Notes: generated from the sequence alone by a model not told the origin. A stretch of 64,000 nucleotides of DNA from Bacteroidota bacterium (GCA_021779665.1 JAJYAG010000014.1:1-64000); one strand, 5' to 3'; positions 41,287 through 51,205 are shown, counted from the first letter of the stretch. Program-made: numbers and translations.

Positions 41287-43702
41287 ATTTTTAAGTCTGT
41301 TTATTTTTTTGTTGTTAATAGACGTTGAGTTTGGCTTTACCCAGGCTCAAACAGCTGCTATTTTTGGTTCCGTAAGCGACTCCATAGGTAAACCACTTCC
41401 TTTTGTTAATGTTGTAGTTCCTCAGTTAAATAAAGGCACAACCAGCAATGCTGAGGGTAAGTATCATCTCGATGCTCCGGCAGGCCGGCACGAACTTCAA
41501 TTTTCGCTCATGGGTTACCAAACCCTGAAATTGGATCTAACCCTTTCACCAACTGAAAAAAGAGAGTTAAATATTACTTTGAAAGTTGCTGTAAAAAATC
41601 TTGATGAAGTAAGTGTCGTAAGCAGAAATCAGGATATGAGCCGTATTTCGGTTAAAGAATTCGAATTATTGCCCAATCCTTCCAATTCTCTGGAGTCATT
41701 GATCAAAACCATGCCGGGCGTATCATCATCTAATGAGTTAAGCTCGCAATATTCTGTCCGGGGTGGTAATTTCGACGAAAATCTGGTGTATGTGAACGAT
41801 GTGGAAGTGATACGGCCTTTTCTTATCCGCAGCGGTCAGCAGGAAGGACTGAGTTTTATAAATCCCGATTTGGTTGGAAGTATCCGGTTTTCAGCAGGTG
41901 GTTTCGAATCGCGGTATGGCGATAAAATGTCGTCGGTGCTGGATGTAAGTTACCGTACTCCGAAAAAGGCTGCAGCAAGCATTAGCATGAGTTTTATGGG
42001 GGGCAGTGTGGCTGTGGAAGGGGTTTCTAAAAATAAGAAACTGAGCTACATCTCAGGCTTTCGTTATAAAACTACAAAGCTCCTGCTGGGCAGTCTGGAC
42101 AGCAAAGGAGAATACGAGCCTAATTTCACCGACTGGCAAATGATGCTCAATTATAAGGTTACGGACAGGCTCAGTCTGGGATTGCTAACCAATTATGCCC
42201 GAAACTCCTATACATTTATTCCTCAGACGCGGAATACCAATTTCGGAACCTTTGCAAACATTTACAACCTCAAAGTTTATTACGACGGGCGAGAGGACGA
42301 TCAGTACAATTCTATGATGGGATCGTTCTGGACACAATACCAGCTTAGTTCCGACCTGAGGATGAAACTGATGGTGAGCGCTTATTCCATTTATGAGCAG
42401 GAAAAATTTGATATTTCGGGCGAATACCTTATCAATGAACTGGATGCTTATGCGGGCTCGGATACCTATGGCGACAGCATTCTGAACCTTGGCGTGGGAG
42501 CCATGCTGAACCATGCACGTAACTATCTTCAGGCCGATATCTGGTCGGCAGCTTACAGCGGCACCTGGCAAACCGGAATACATAACTTCAACTGGGCTGT
42601 GAAGTATCAGCACGATCATTTTAAGGACCGCCTGAGTGAGTGGGATTATATCGACTCTGCCGGTTATTCCTCACCATATTCCGACAATAACATTGTCTTA
42701 AACAACATTACATCAGCTGAAAACTCTCTTACTGTTGAGCGTTACTCCGCTTTTATTCAGGATGCAATTAAATGGGAGAGCCCGAATGCATCCTTTACAT
42801 TGAATGCCGGAGTTCGTTTTCATGCATGGTCGCTCACTTCCGAAAAGTTAGTAAGTCCGCGGGTGCGATTTTCCGTTCAGCCCGACTGGGAAAGAGACAT
42901 CGTATTTTATGCAGCTTCGGGGATCTATTTTCAACCTCCAGTGTATAAGGAATTGAGGAACTTTACAGGGCAACTGAACAAGCATATCAAATCGCAGCAG
43001 TCAATTCACTTTCTGCTTGGAAGTGATATCATGATGAACCTGTGGGAACGGCCTTTTAAGTATACCATTGAAGCATATTATAAGGAGCTGAAACATCTTA
43101 TTCCTTATAAGCTGGACAATGTGAGGATCAAATATACGGCTCAGAATAACGCCCGCGGTTATGCCACCGGCGTCGACATGAAACTTTACGGCGAATTTGT
43201 GCAGGGTGTCGAATCGTGGGCCAGTCTTTCGCTCTTAAGTACAAAGGAAGATCTGTTGGACGATTATTATATCAACAAGGAAGGACAAAGAATAGAACCG
43301 GGATATTACCACCGGCCTACCGATCAGCTTTTTCATATCAACCTGTTTTTCCAGGATTACCTGCCCAATAACCCCAGCTTAAAAGCCAGTCTGAACCTGG
43401 TGTACGGCTCGACATTCTACATTGCGCCACCAAAATCAAGCCGTTTCGATGCTACCTATCCGTTAGGACACTATCGCCGGGTCGATCTGGGATTGTCGAA
43501 AACCTTCAAAACACCGTTTTGGCCGCAGCTGAAAAATTTCTGGATAGGTGCGGAAGTGTTTAACTTATTCGATATTCGCAACAAGGCATCTTTTATGTGG
43601 ATACAAACCGTTGCCAATCAGGAGAATGTTCCTAATCTGTTTGCGGTGCCGAATTATCTTACTTCACGAAGGTTGAATATAAAAATGGCAATGAAGTTTT
43701 AA
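41273..43702 (+). CDS. TonB-dependent receptor
   Basis: An 809-residue receptor starting at GTG 41273, which overlaps the previous stop by 14 bases. The signal peptide is LQIRFLSLFIFLLLIDVEFG. It has a carboxypeptidase-like N-terminal domain (AIFGSVSDSIGKPLPFVNVVVPQLNKGTTSNAEGKYHL), a plug (SLESLIKTMPGVSSSNELSSQYSVRGGNFDENLVYVNDVEV) and a beta-barrel ending RRLNIKMAMKF. It takes up or binds an unknown ligand. No SusD partner is adjacent. Longer frames exist but start inside the upstream gene. Confidence 0.92.
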   Translation: MLQIRFLSLFIFLLLIDVEFGFTQAQTAAIFGSVSDSIGKPLPFVNVVVPQLNKGTTSNAEGKYHLDAPAGRHELQFSLMGYQTLKLDLTLSPTEKRELNITLKVAVKNLDEVSVVSRNQDMSRISVKEFELLPNPSNSLESLIKTMPGVSSSNELSSQYSVRGGNFDENLVYVNDVEVIRPFLIRSGQQEGLSFINPDLVGSIRFSAGGFESRYGDKMSSVLDVSYRTPKKAAASISMSFMGGSVAVEGVSKNKKLSYISGFRYKTTKLLLGSLDSKGEYEPNFTDWQMMLNYKVTDRLSLGLLTNYARNSYTFIPQTRNTNFGTFANIYNLKVYYDGREDDQYNSMMGSFWTQYQLSSDLRMKLMVSAYSIYEQEKFDISGEYLINELDAYAGSDTYGDSILNLGVGAMLNHARNYLQADIWSAAYSGTWQTGIHNFNWAVKYQHDHFKDRLSEWDYIDSAGYSSPYSDNNIVLNNITSAENSLTVERYSAFIQDAIKWESPNASFTLNAGVRFHAWSLTSEKLVSPRVRFSVQPDWERDIVFYAASGIYFQPPVYKELRNFTGQLNKHIKSQQSIHFLLGSDIMMNLWERPFKYTIEAYYKELKHLIPYKLDNVRIKYTAQNNARGYATGVDMKLYGEFVQGVESWASLSLLSTKEDLLDDYYINKEGQRIEPGYYHRPTDQLFHINLFFQDYLPNNPSLKASLNLVYGSTFYIAPPKSSRFDATYPLGHYRRVDLGLSKTFKTPFWPQLKNFWIGAEVFNLFDIRNKASFMWIQTVANQENVPNLFAVPNYLTSRRLNIKMAMKF

Positions 43703-43799
43703 GGAAAGCTTTTTAGCTGTCAGGTATTCAGGCTATGAAATACAATGTCACAGAGTATATTTCGATGTCTTTTCTTAATTTGCATTAAAATATTCAATT

Positions 43800-44753
43800 A
43801 TGCACGATTTCAAAATTGCAACTGCTCAATTCGAGAATAAAAGCGGAGATAAAGCCTATAACCTGTCTGTTATCGATAAACTTACCGGAAAAGCAGCCTC
43901 AGAAGGAGCTAAGGTAGCGGTATTTCACGAGTGCTCTGTTACAGGCTATACATTTGCCCGGAAGCTGGATAAAGAACAAATGCTCGGGCTCGCAGAGCTT
44001 ATTCCCGAAGGCCCAAGCATAAAAGAACTGCAAAGAATTGCTGCCCGACATGATATGGTGGTGCTTGCAGGATTGTTCGAAAAAGATCGCGAAAACAATC
44101 TTTACAAGGCCTATGTTTGTGTTGATAAAAACGGATTGGTTGCCAGATACCGCAAGCTTCACCCTTTTATAAATCCGCATCTTACGCCAGGCAACGAATA
44201 TTGCGTTTTTGATCTTTTTGGCTGGAAGTGCGGGATTTTGATCTGTTACGATAACAACGTAATTGAAAATGTAAGGGCTACGAAGCTTTTGGGTGCCGAC
44301 ATCATATTTATGCCCCATGTAACCATGTGTACACCATCCACCCGTCCCGGAGCGGGCTTTGTAGATCCGAAACTGTGGGAAAACCGCGAAAAAGATCCGA
44401 CTTCCCTTCGTCTTGAATTCGACGGCATGAAAGGAAGAGGCTGGTTGATGAAATGGCTGCCGGCAAGAGCTTACGACAATGCTGTGTATGCTGTTTTCTC
44501 TAATCCAATAGGTATGGACGACGACCAGCTGAAGAACGGTTGCTCCATGATTGTTGATCCTTTTGGTGATATTATTGCCGAATGCCGCACACTTGGCGAT
44601 GATATTGCGATTGCAACCATCACTGCCGAAAAGCTTGAAATGGCTGGTGGTAAAAGATATATTAAAGCACGCCGGCCCGATCTTTACCGCGATGTAATTG
44701 GAAAAGAACACAAACCTGAACAGAAGATTGTGTGGCTGGAAGGAAAGGAATAA
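43800..44753 (+). CDS. carbon-nitrogen hydrolase (nitrilase superfamily)
   Basis: A 317-residue amidase-type enzyme. The catalytic Glu, Lys and Cys are visible: VAVFHECSVTGY (E about residue 43), RYRKLHPF (K near 120) and CGILICYDNNVIENVRATKLLGADI (C about 148). The remainder is typical, with FVDPKLWENREKDPTSLR and WLPARAYDNAVYAVFSNPIG. The substrate cannot be told; N-carbamoyl or aliphatic amides are possible. It is monocistronic, ending at a hairpin cluster. Confidence 0.93.
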   Translation: MHDFKIATAQFENKSGDKAYNLSVIDKLTGKAASEGAKVAVFHECSVTGYTFARKLDKEQMLGLAELIPEGPSIKELQRIAARHDMVVLAGLFEKDRENNLYKAYVCVDKNGLVARYRKLHPFINPHLTPGNEYCVFDLFGWKCGILICYDNNVIENVRATKLLGADIIFMPHVTMCTPSTRPGAGFVDPKLWENREKDPTSLRLEFDGMKGRGWLMKWLPARAYDNAVYAVFSNPIGMDDDQLKNGCSMIVDPFGDIIAECRTLGDDIAIATITAEKLEMAGGKRYIKARRPDLYRDVIGKEHKPEQKIVWLEGKE

Positions 44754-44785
44754 TCAAAAGTGTTAAAGGGGAAAATGACATCTCC

Positions 44786-44904
44786 AGCACTGAAAGTGCT
44801 TAATATTTATAAAATTGAACACCTTCAGTGTTCTGAACTCATCCTTTATGAAACACCCGGATTGCATCCGGGGCTATTCAAGTTTAAGTCCTTCGGACTT
44901 TTTT
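44786..44904. repeat. cluster of four short palindromes between convergent genes
   Basis: Four hairpins lie in about 120 bases: AGCACT-GAA-AGTGCT (44786-44800), GAACAC-CTTCA-GTGTTC (44817-44833), CCCGGAT-TGC-ATCCGGG (44856-44872) and AAGTCC-TTC-GGACTT (44886-44900). The last is followed by a T run, so it can terminate the nitrilase transcript. The set looks like a REP-type element found dispersed in Bacteroidota genomes. Confidence 0.7.
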
Positions 44905-44912
44905 AGCAATCT

Positions 44913-45998
44913 CTATTTCACCCATTTTGATTTCCAGGTGGGATACCTGTCGAGCATTTTCTGAGGGCGATCGGTATACCAGCTATATCCGTTGCGACGT
45001 TCGTACCCGATTTCTTCGAGTTTGCTCTTCTTAATGCCATCGCGGTCGCAGAAGAAAGGTTGTCCGGTTTCCAGATCGTAAAACCTTGCCCAAAGCGGAC
45101 TGGCATTGCTACTCGTCACAACTCTTCTGTCGGGTTTGCCGTCGGCTCCGGTATAATTTTCAACTTTAATATTGGTGATTTTATGGGTTTCGAACCATTC
45201 TACCGCACCTTGCACGGCTTTAATGATCTCGGGTGAAGGATTTTTGATTTCCATGAGAATTTCAACCAAACCAACCGATTCGCTTCCGCTGAATGACGGC
45301 AGTTCGTAAGCCCTTGCCTTTGCAGGTGCTAAAGTTACTTCGTCGTGCTGGGCACACCAAACTGTTGGCTTGCCGTTCACAACAATCTGCGTTTTGAGGA
45401 TACACTGCAGTCCGCGATCCCAGGCGTTCTGACTGTCTGATATGATTTTTGGATCGGTGATATAGGCAAACTGCTGTTTCTTTGAATAAACATCTTTCAG
45501 AAGCTCCATCATCCGGAATATTGCATCGTCGTTGAAGGTAATGTGGGTGTAATAACCATTATGCGGCGGATAAAACATAGGCCAGCCGCCATTTTCGTAC
45601 TGGGCTTTCAGAATGAATTGCAGACCTTTCAGGGCAGCTTCCTTATACGCCTCGTTGCCTGTTTTTAGGAACATGGTCGATAAAAAGCGGATCTCGGTGG
45701 TGGTGGCGCGGTTGTCGAAAATAGCATCGTTTATGTTCTTTTCCTGTAAAATCTTTTCTTTGTCGCTGTCGCTCAATATTGCATGAAAAGCTATGTTTTT
45801 TGGCCATCCGCCTATATTTCGCTGATAGAGCAATACATTTTCGGCGATACGTTTCGACTCATCCGAGCCATACCATTTTTCAGGCTGGTTGTTGGCGACT
45901 TCAGTCCATTTCTTTTTTAAAATGCTGTTGTCCTGAGCATGGATTGAGGTAGCCAATAAAATTAATACCAGTAAAAGCGATGGTTTGAAGGTATTCAT
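44913..45998 (-). CDS. exported pectate lyase, PL10-like
   Basis: A 361-residue protein from ATG 45998 with a signal peptide (MNTFKPSLLLVLILLATSIHA-Q). It resembles polysaccharide lyase family 10 (PelA), an alpha/alpha-toroid enzyme that cleaves polygalacturonate by beta-elimination. Landmarks are YGSDESKRIAENVLLYQRNIGGWPKN, DNRATTTEIRFLSTMF, YENGGWPMFYPPHNGYYTHITFNDDAIF and TVWCAQHDEVTLAPAKARAYELPSFSGSESVGLV. The operon neighbour on the same strand is the DUF1080 protein, across a terminator. Confidence 0.9.
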   Translation of the reverse strand: MNTFKPSLLLVLILLATSIHAQDNSILKKKWTEVANNQPEKWYGSDESKRIAENVLLYQRNIGGWPKNIAFHAILSDSDKEKILQEKNINDAIFDNRATTTEIRFLSTMFLKTGNEAYKEAALKGLQFILKAQYENGGWPMFYPPHNGYYTHITFNDDAIFRMMELLKDVYSKKQQFAYITDPKIISDSQNAWDRGLQCILKTQIVVNGKPTVWCAQHDEVTLAPAKARAYELPSFSGSESVGLVEILMEIKNPSPEIIKAVQGAVEWFETHKITNIKVENYTGADGKPDRRVVTSSNASPLWARFYDLETGQPFFCDRDGIKKSKLEEIGYERRNGYSWYTDRPQKMLDRYPTWKSKWVK

Positions 45999-46060
45999 GG
46001 TTGTAAATTTTGATTGTGAAGTTATCAAAATTTTTCAGACTGATTTTCAGGACATAAAAA

Positions 46061-46085
46061 AAGCGTGATCGGTGCGACCACGCTT
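46061..46085 (-). terminator. intrinsic terminator
   Basis: A 7-bp stem (AAGCGTG / CACGCTT) with inner partial pairing and an eleven-base loop. On the minus strand it is followed by a run of seven T. It ends the DUF1080/oxidoreductase transcript, 20 bases after the stop, and separates it from the pectate lyase gene. Confidence 0.85.
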
Positions 46086-46106
46086 CTCCTAAACTAAATA
46101 TTGTTT

Positions 46107-49100
46107 TTAAAGTTCTTTAATTCTGATGTTTCTGAACTTTACAAGTGAACCATGGCCCAGAAATCCGATATGGCCTTTATCGCGTAACAAACCCGGATGA
46201 TCTTTGCCATCTAGTGTTCCGTTTTTGCTGGCTTCTTTGATATCGCCATCCACAATTACAGTTCCGTTCAGAATAACTTTTACTTTGCTGCCTTTAAAAT
46301 ATACCTCTTCGTAATTCCATTCTCCGAGAGGTTTCAAAAATTCCCTTTTAGCAGGAATTACTCCATAAACTGAACCATGATACTGATAAGGTTTCAGATC
46401 GGCATAAATAGCGGCGGTATTGTCAAGAATCTGCAACTCCATTCCGGTATAAGCAGCATCGCCTTCCAGGGGAGCACGAACGCCAAGTCCGTTGTTGGCT
46501 CCCGGTGTAAGCTGAAATTCGAAACGGAAAACAAAATCGCCATATTCCTTTTCGGTGAAGAGGTTACCGCCACCACTGCCTTCGGAGGGCTTAATAACAA
46601 TATTTCCTTCCTCGGCAACGTAGTCCTTTTTATTACCAACCCAGCCATCGAGATCGCGACCGTTGAACAGGTTCACGAAACCTTCGGCTTTTTCCTGGGG
46701 AGTGAGCTCGTAAGCCATGCTTTTAATTTCGCGGATATAAATATCCTTGAAACCGAGGTCGGTTCCATGTGCCTGAAGTTCAACAGTGCCGGTAGGGAAA
46801 ATAGGACGGTTCCGGTCCCAGTAATTTTCGAGCGTTACATTGTCAACAACCAGTTCGCCGTTAAGATAAACAGTAACTTTTTCACCAATCATGGTGATGC
46901 GGAAGGTATTCCATTCTTCAATGGGGTTATCGGCCACTTTAAGAGGTTTGCTGGGGTTCTTCTGATTGTTGTATAATCCGCCTGAACCTACCTGTGCACC
47001 AACATCGTGGCGTGTAGTATCCCAAATCTGAACCTGAGGCGTTCCACGAAGATAAATACCGCTGTCGCCCTTCTTGCTTATTTTCCAGTTAACAATCATT
47101 TCAAAATCACCATATTCTCTGTCCGAAAGCAGGTTGCTGCCATCGCCGTTGAACACGATCATACCATCCTGCACTTTCCAGTTGAAATGCATCTTTTCAT
47201 TGGCTTCTTTCTGAAGTTTTTCCAGTTCTTTCGGTTTAAGGGAGGCTAATTTGATAGGATCGGTAACAAAACCTTTCCAGCCGGTCAGGTCAACGCCATT
47301 GAACATGGATACAAAACCCTTATCCTGAGGCATGGTCTCGAGGTAACGCTTCATATTTGCCTTTGTATATTCACTTTCGGCGCCACTGATCACAGTGATA
47401 GCCTTCTGTACGATAGCTGCGGGTATCTCTCCGAAAAATCCGGGACGGGAGTCCGACTCCGGTAGAGCAATCTGAGCCACTGCAAACGATGCAGCATTCT
47501 GAAGTGCAGCATCGTCGAGAAATTTTCCGACATACACAAGCGCAAGGAAGGTTTTAACTCTTGCAAGGGCGTTAATTACAGAAACTTTCTCGTCGGTAGT
47601 TTTTGCAAGCGGCATCACCATCTGAAGTTTCAGTAACTTCTGATCGTCAGGCCAGTTTGATCTTCTCACGAGGTTTACATATCCGGCAAATGCTTCGGGG
47701 CGGAATTCCTCACCTCCGGTTTTTGAAATTTGAAGCAGATAAGGAGCAACGGCAGCATTTTTCCAGTTAACCAACGCCTTGAAGGTGGCTTGTTTCAAAT
47801 TGCTGGTGGCGGTTTCAAAAACAGGAGCAACTTCTTTCAACGATTCTTTGCCGCCCAAGGCCGAAAGAACCGGAATAATCTTTGCGGGTTGTGCACCTTT
47901 CAATTCTGCAACAAAAGGCTCAGAAGCTTTATCGGCATCTTCCACTTCTTTAGCTGCCGCAATCAGAGCTTCCTGCACACTGTTAACCTGAGCAGGATCG
48001 TTCACACTGTAAAGCAGTTTCAACAGCTCACTGATGTTTTTAAAGGATGAAATTCTTTTCAAGGCATCGATGGCTGATGTCTTTACAACAGCATCCTCGT
48101 TGTTTGTATAGCCATAAACGGTATTAAAAAACCTTTTTCCGCTTTTAGCGGCTACGAGATTGATAAGTCCGGCTTTCCCTGCATTTACTGCACCGGGAAG
48201 AAGATTCACAACCTGATCGAGTTTTTTCTCGTCAAGTAAAGTTTTTAAGGCACTTTCTGTTTCGGCAGGTTCGTTTCCTTTGGCAAGATAGGAGAGAAGT
48301 TCTTTCTCAGCCAAAGCTGGATCAAGCTTCACGAGCGCCCAGATAGCCATTTTTCTTACCTGAGGAGTGTTATCCTGCAAACTTGTCTGAACGAACGATA
48401 CAGCGGCTTTATCTTTTCTTTCGCCTAACATATAAATAATGTCGGCTTTTACTGCAGGTGCAGCTTTTTTAGCAGTTTTGATCCAGCTCTGGGTATAAGC
48501 AGCATCACCTAAGCCTCTGGCATTGTAAAGTATAGCCATCCGGAAGCTGCTGTCAGGATTTTCGGCATTTTTTAAAAGCAACGCCATACCTTCTTTAGGG
48601 AAATAGCGGGAATATATGCTCAACGCTGTTGCTTTGTTATGAAGCAGATCTTTTGTGTTATTAGCTTCAATCACAGCCAGGCACCCCTGTTTACAGAGTT
48701 TGAGTTCGCCTTTATGTCCAAGTTTTTCTGTGTATTTCAGAAAGGAAGCAACGGCTTCAGTAGGATCATATTTAAAAGCTTTCTTTTGAGCAGAAGAGAA
48801 TAGTAAATTGTACGATTGTGGATCGCCGATATTGGCCAGAGCAGCAAGAACGGCTCTTTCGAGTGCAATATTCTGGGAACCTGCTAATTTGCTGATTGCA
48901 TCAGCAGCGTTTTTCGATTCAACCTGACCAAGGGCTTTTACAAGTGTTACCTGGATTTTGCCATTGCTTTGTCCCAATGCTTCGGCGAAGGTTTTTTCAA
49001 CGAGCGGACTTTTGATATTCAGGAAAAGCTGCGTTACAGGTTCGGCGAGTCTTTCATCCTTCAGATATTTCTTCAGAGGTTCAACAACGCCGTCGTTTGC

Positions 49101-49502
49101 ACCATAATTGAGCTGATGGATCAGGTAAGCCTGAATTTCTTTGTCCGAAAAAGTTTCGATAGCCTTTAGAAAGTTCTGCTGTACGAGGGCCCATTCATTA
49201 TCGTGACCTTTCTGACTGCTGTAACGGGCCAGACTTGTGAGTGTGAACCTTACAGCAACATCGTCGCCTTCACCTGCAGGTTTGAGCATGGCCAGCATGC
49301 CGGTCAATCCGTCGTTACCCAGGGTAAGGGTTTGTGCCAGATTTTTGTTGAGCTGCTCGGTGCTTTTAGCCGGCATTTGCGCCAGAATATCAGCAATCTT
49401 GGTATTCAGTGTCCTGACATCCTGCGCATTTGCAGAAATACTGAAAAGAAACAGGACAACAAGTGATAGTATATGAATTTTAAATTTCTTCATTGTATTC
49501 AT
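46107..49502 (-). CDS. HEAT-repeat protein fused to two DUF1080 domains
   Basis: A 1131-residue exported protein (signal MNTMKKFKIHILSLVVLFLFSISANA-Q). Residues about 30-700 are helical HEAT-like repeats (VRFTLTSLARYSSQ, AVLAALANIGDPQSYNLL, VRKMAIWALVKLDPALAEKELL). Two DUF1080 domains follow, about 725-930 (FVSMFNGVDLTGWKGF ... DIYIREI) and 940-1131 (GFVNLFNGRDLDGWVGN ... FRNIRIKEL). DUF1080 domains act on 3-keto-glycosides. It follows the oxidoreductase gene after 13 bases, so the dehydrogenase and hydrolase halves of a keto-glycoside route are together. The double domain with a long HEAT arm is notable. Confidence 0.9.
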   Translation of the reverse strand: MNTMKKFKIHILSLVVLFLFSISANAQDVRTLNTKIADILAQMPAKSTEQLNKNLAQTLTLGNDGLTGMLAMLKPAGEGDDVAVRFTLTSLARYSSQKGHDNEWALVQQNFLKAIETFSDKEIQAYLIHQLNYGANDGVVEPLKKYLKDERLAEPVTQLFLNIKSPLVEKTFAEALGQSNGKIQVTLVKALGQVESKNAADAISKLAGSQNIALERAVLAALANIGDPQSYNLLFSSAQKKAFKYDPTEAVASFLKYTEKLGHKGELKLCKQGCLAVIEANNTKDLLHNKATALSIYSRYFPKEGMALLLKNAENPDSSFRMAILYNARGLGDAAYTQSWIKTAKKAAPAVKADIIYMLGERKDKAAVSFVQTSLQDNTPQVRKMAIWALVKLDPALAEKELLSYLAKGNEPAETESALKTLLDEKKLDQVVNLLPGAVNAGKAGLINLVAAKSGKRFFNTVYGYTNNEDAVVKTSAIDALKRISSFKNISELLKLLYSVNDPAQVNSVQEALIAAAKEVEDADKASEPFVAELKGAQPAKIIPVLSALGGKESLKEVAPVFETATSNLKQATFKALVNWKNAAVAPYLLQISKTGGEEFRPEAFAGYVNLVRRSNWPDDQKLLKLQMVMPLAKTTDEKVSVINALARVKTFLALVYVGKFLDDAALQNAASFAVAQIALPESDSRPGFFGEIPAAIVQKAITVISGAESEYTKANMKRYLETMPQDKGFVSMFNGVDLTGWKGFVTDPIKLASLKPKELEKLQKEANEKMHFNWKVQDGMIVFNGDGSNLLSDREYGDFEMIVNWKISKKGDSGIYLRGTPQVQIWDTTRHDVGAQVGSGGLYNNQKNPSKPLKVADNPIEEWNTFRITMIGEKVTVYLNGELVVDNVTLENYWDRNRPIFPTGTVELQAHGTDLGFKDIYIREIKSMAYELTPQEKAEGFVNLFNGRDLDGWVGNKKDYVAEEGNIVIKPSEGSGGGNLFTEKEYGDFVFRFEFQLTPGANNGLGVRAPLEGDAAYTGMELQILDNTAAIYADLKPYQYHGSVYGVIPAKREFLKPLGEWNYEEVYFKGSKVKVILNGTVIVDGDIKEASKNGTLDGKDHPGLLRDKGHIGFLGHGSLVKFRNIRIKEL

Positions 49503-49515
49503 TTTATATTGTCAA

Positions 49516-50784
49516 TTAAAAGGTCCATGGTGCACGCATAGGCTGATTCAGCAGTCTGTTGGCCGCCTCATCGTTGATAAATGTCTGGTTTACGGGATCG
49601 TATTCAAGCGACCTGCCCAGGCGCAAAGCTGTGATACCAAGATTCACGATGGTTGCCGACCGGTGACCATTCATTTCGTTCAGCGCAAACTTCTGGCGAG
49701 TGCGAACCGAGTCGGAGAACAATCCGATCTGAGGCATCGGATCGCGCATTTCTGCAATCATATCGTTGATGCGCGGGATGTCCGATTTCAGCCCTTTGAA
49801 AATCTTACCATGCGGACCTTCGATGAAGGCAGCATCTTTGTCGCGGTTTTCGCCATCGAGAATGATTTTGCAGCCGTCGGCGTAGGTATATTCAATTCTT
49901 CGCCAGGTACCAACAGCATCGTAATGTTGCTGCGGAGCGTCAATATCAACCCTCACTGGACTTGTATCATCCTTGCCAAGCAGATATTGTACAGGATCGA
50001 GGTAATGCTGGCCCATATCGCCCAAACCACCTCCATCGTAATCCCAGTACCCGCGGAAAGTGGAGTGCACGCGGTGAGGATTGTAAGGCTTGTAAGGAGC
50101 AGGTCCCAGCCACATATCATAATCCAGGTTTTCGGGAACAGGTTGCGGAGTTAAATCAGTTTTTCCGGTCCAGTAAAATTTCCAATCGTAGCCTGTAATG
50201 CCGCTTACTGTAACTTTTAAAGGCCATCCGAGTGCGCCACTCAGGAGGAGTTTTTTTAACGGTTTAACATCAGTGCCCAGCCCATAAAAGTCATCTTTAA
50301 AACGGAACCAGGTATTCAGGCGGAACATGCGACCATGTTTGTTAACTTCATCCACGACACGGATTCCTTCACCAATGGTTCGTGTCATAGGCTTTTCGCA
50401 CCATATATCCTTACCGGCACGTGCGGCTTCTACCGACATTAACCCGTGCCAGTGCGGAGGAGTGGCTATGTGTACAACATCCACTTCCGGTAGTTGCAGT
50501 AACTCTCTGAAGTCGCGGAAAACTTTTACATTTTTTCCGGTTATTTTCAGGGCTTCTTCAAGGTGAAGCTGGTCGGCATCGCATATGGCAACAACTCTGG
50601 TACCTTCGTAAGGAATATGACCGCGACCCATGGATCCAACTCCAATGATGGCTTTCGTAAGCTGATCGCTCGGAGCAATAAAACCTTTACCTCCCAGTAC
50701 ATGACGGGGCAAAATCATAATGCCGGCCATGCTGCTCAGAGAAGTTTTCAGGAACTGACGCCTGTTTGGATTCTTCATTTTCAT
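49516..50784 (-). CDS. exported Gfo/Idh/MocA oxidoreductase
   Basis: A 422-residue NAD(P)-linked sugar oxidoreductase. It starts with a Tat-like twin-arginine signal (NRRQFLKTSLSSMAGIMILPRHVLGG), followed by a Rossmann domain (AIIGVGSMGRGH, VVAICDADQLHLEEAL, VDVVHIATPPHWHGLMSVEAARAGKDIWCEKPMTRT). The Lys-Pro of EKP is the cofactor-proximal signature. It likely oxidises a glycoside at C3 in the periplasm, the step before DUF1080 cleavage. It is the first gene of the operon. Confidence 0.92.
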   Translation of the reverse strand: MKMKNPNRRQFLKTSLSSMAGIMILPRHVLGGKGFIAPSDQLTKAIIGVGSMGRGHIPYEGTRVVAICDADQLHLEEALKITGKNVKVFRDFRELLQLPEVDVVHIATPPHWHGLMSVEAARAGKDIWCEKPMTRTIGEGIRVVDEVNKHGRMFRLNTWFRFKDDFYGLGTDVKPLKKLLLSGALGWPLKVTVSGITGYDWKFYWTGKTDLTPQPVPENLDYDMWLGPAPYKPYNPHRVHSTFRGYWDYDGGGLGDMGQHYLDPVQYLLGKDDTSPVRVDIDAPQQHYDAVGTWRRIEYTYADGCKIILDGENRDKDAAFIEGPHGKIFKGLKSDIPRINDMIAEMRDPMPQIGLFSDSVRTRQKFALNEMNGHRSATIVNLGITALRLGRSLEYDPVNQTFINDEAANRLLNQPMRAPWTF

Positions 50785-50853
50785 AAGCGTATAGAGCTAA
50801 ATTATTAGATGTTAATATATTAGTAGTACCTACTGATGCGAAAAGTCAAAAAT

Positions 50854-50861
50854 CAAATTTA
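50854..50861 (-). promoter_or_regulatory. candidate -7 element for the oxidoreductase operon
   Basis: The minus strand reads TAAATTTG (TAnnTTTG), 70 bases before the 50784 start. No -33 TTG is in register. The rest of the 50785-51129 gap is AT-rich and shows no gene or clear structure. Confidence 0.35.
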
Positions 50862-51129
50862 TTCATTCATTTAAGAAACTAATTAAAAAATCAATCTTTT
50901 TTTATGCGAACTTTAATTTTTCAATTCAGCATAATATTTTTATAGTTTGAAAACAAGAGGGGATCCTCGGTGAAATATATATATAATTTTATTTGTTACC
51001 CTTAAAATTCAATGAGGATAAATGGATAAAACAGCACTTTTGAGTTTGTGACCTAGTTTATTGAATGTTTTAAATGATAATAAAAAAATGTTATTTAATT
51101 TGTTTTGTTAAGTAAAATTACCAATACGC

Positions 51130-51159
51130 TTGTTAAATGAAATTATATTTATATTTTTG
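51130..51159 (+). promoter_or_regulatory. consensus Bacteroidota promoter of asnB
   Basis: TTG at 51130-51132, exactly 19 bases, then TATTTTTG at 51152-51159. This matches the -33 TTG / -7 TAnnTTTG consensus very well and lies 46 bases before the asnB ATG. Confidence 0.75.
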
Positions 51160-51205
51160 TGCATTAATTAAAAGTTTATCCTGTTAATTATAAAATTTTA
51201 TATAT

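Noticed and set aside
43899..44711. 270-codon open frame on the minus strand
   Set aside because: It is the antisense shadow of the nitrilase gene, which has a full set of catalytic motifs.
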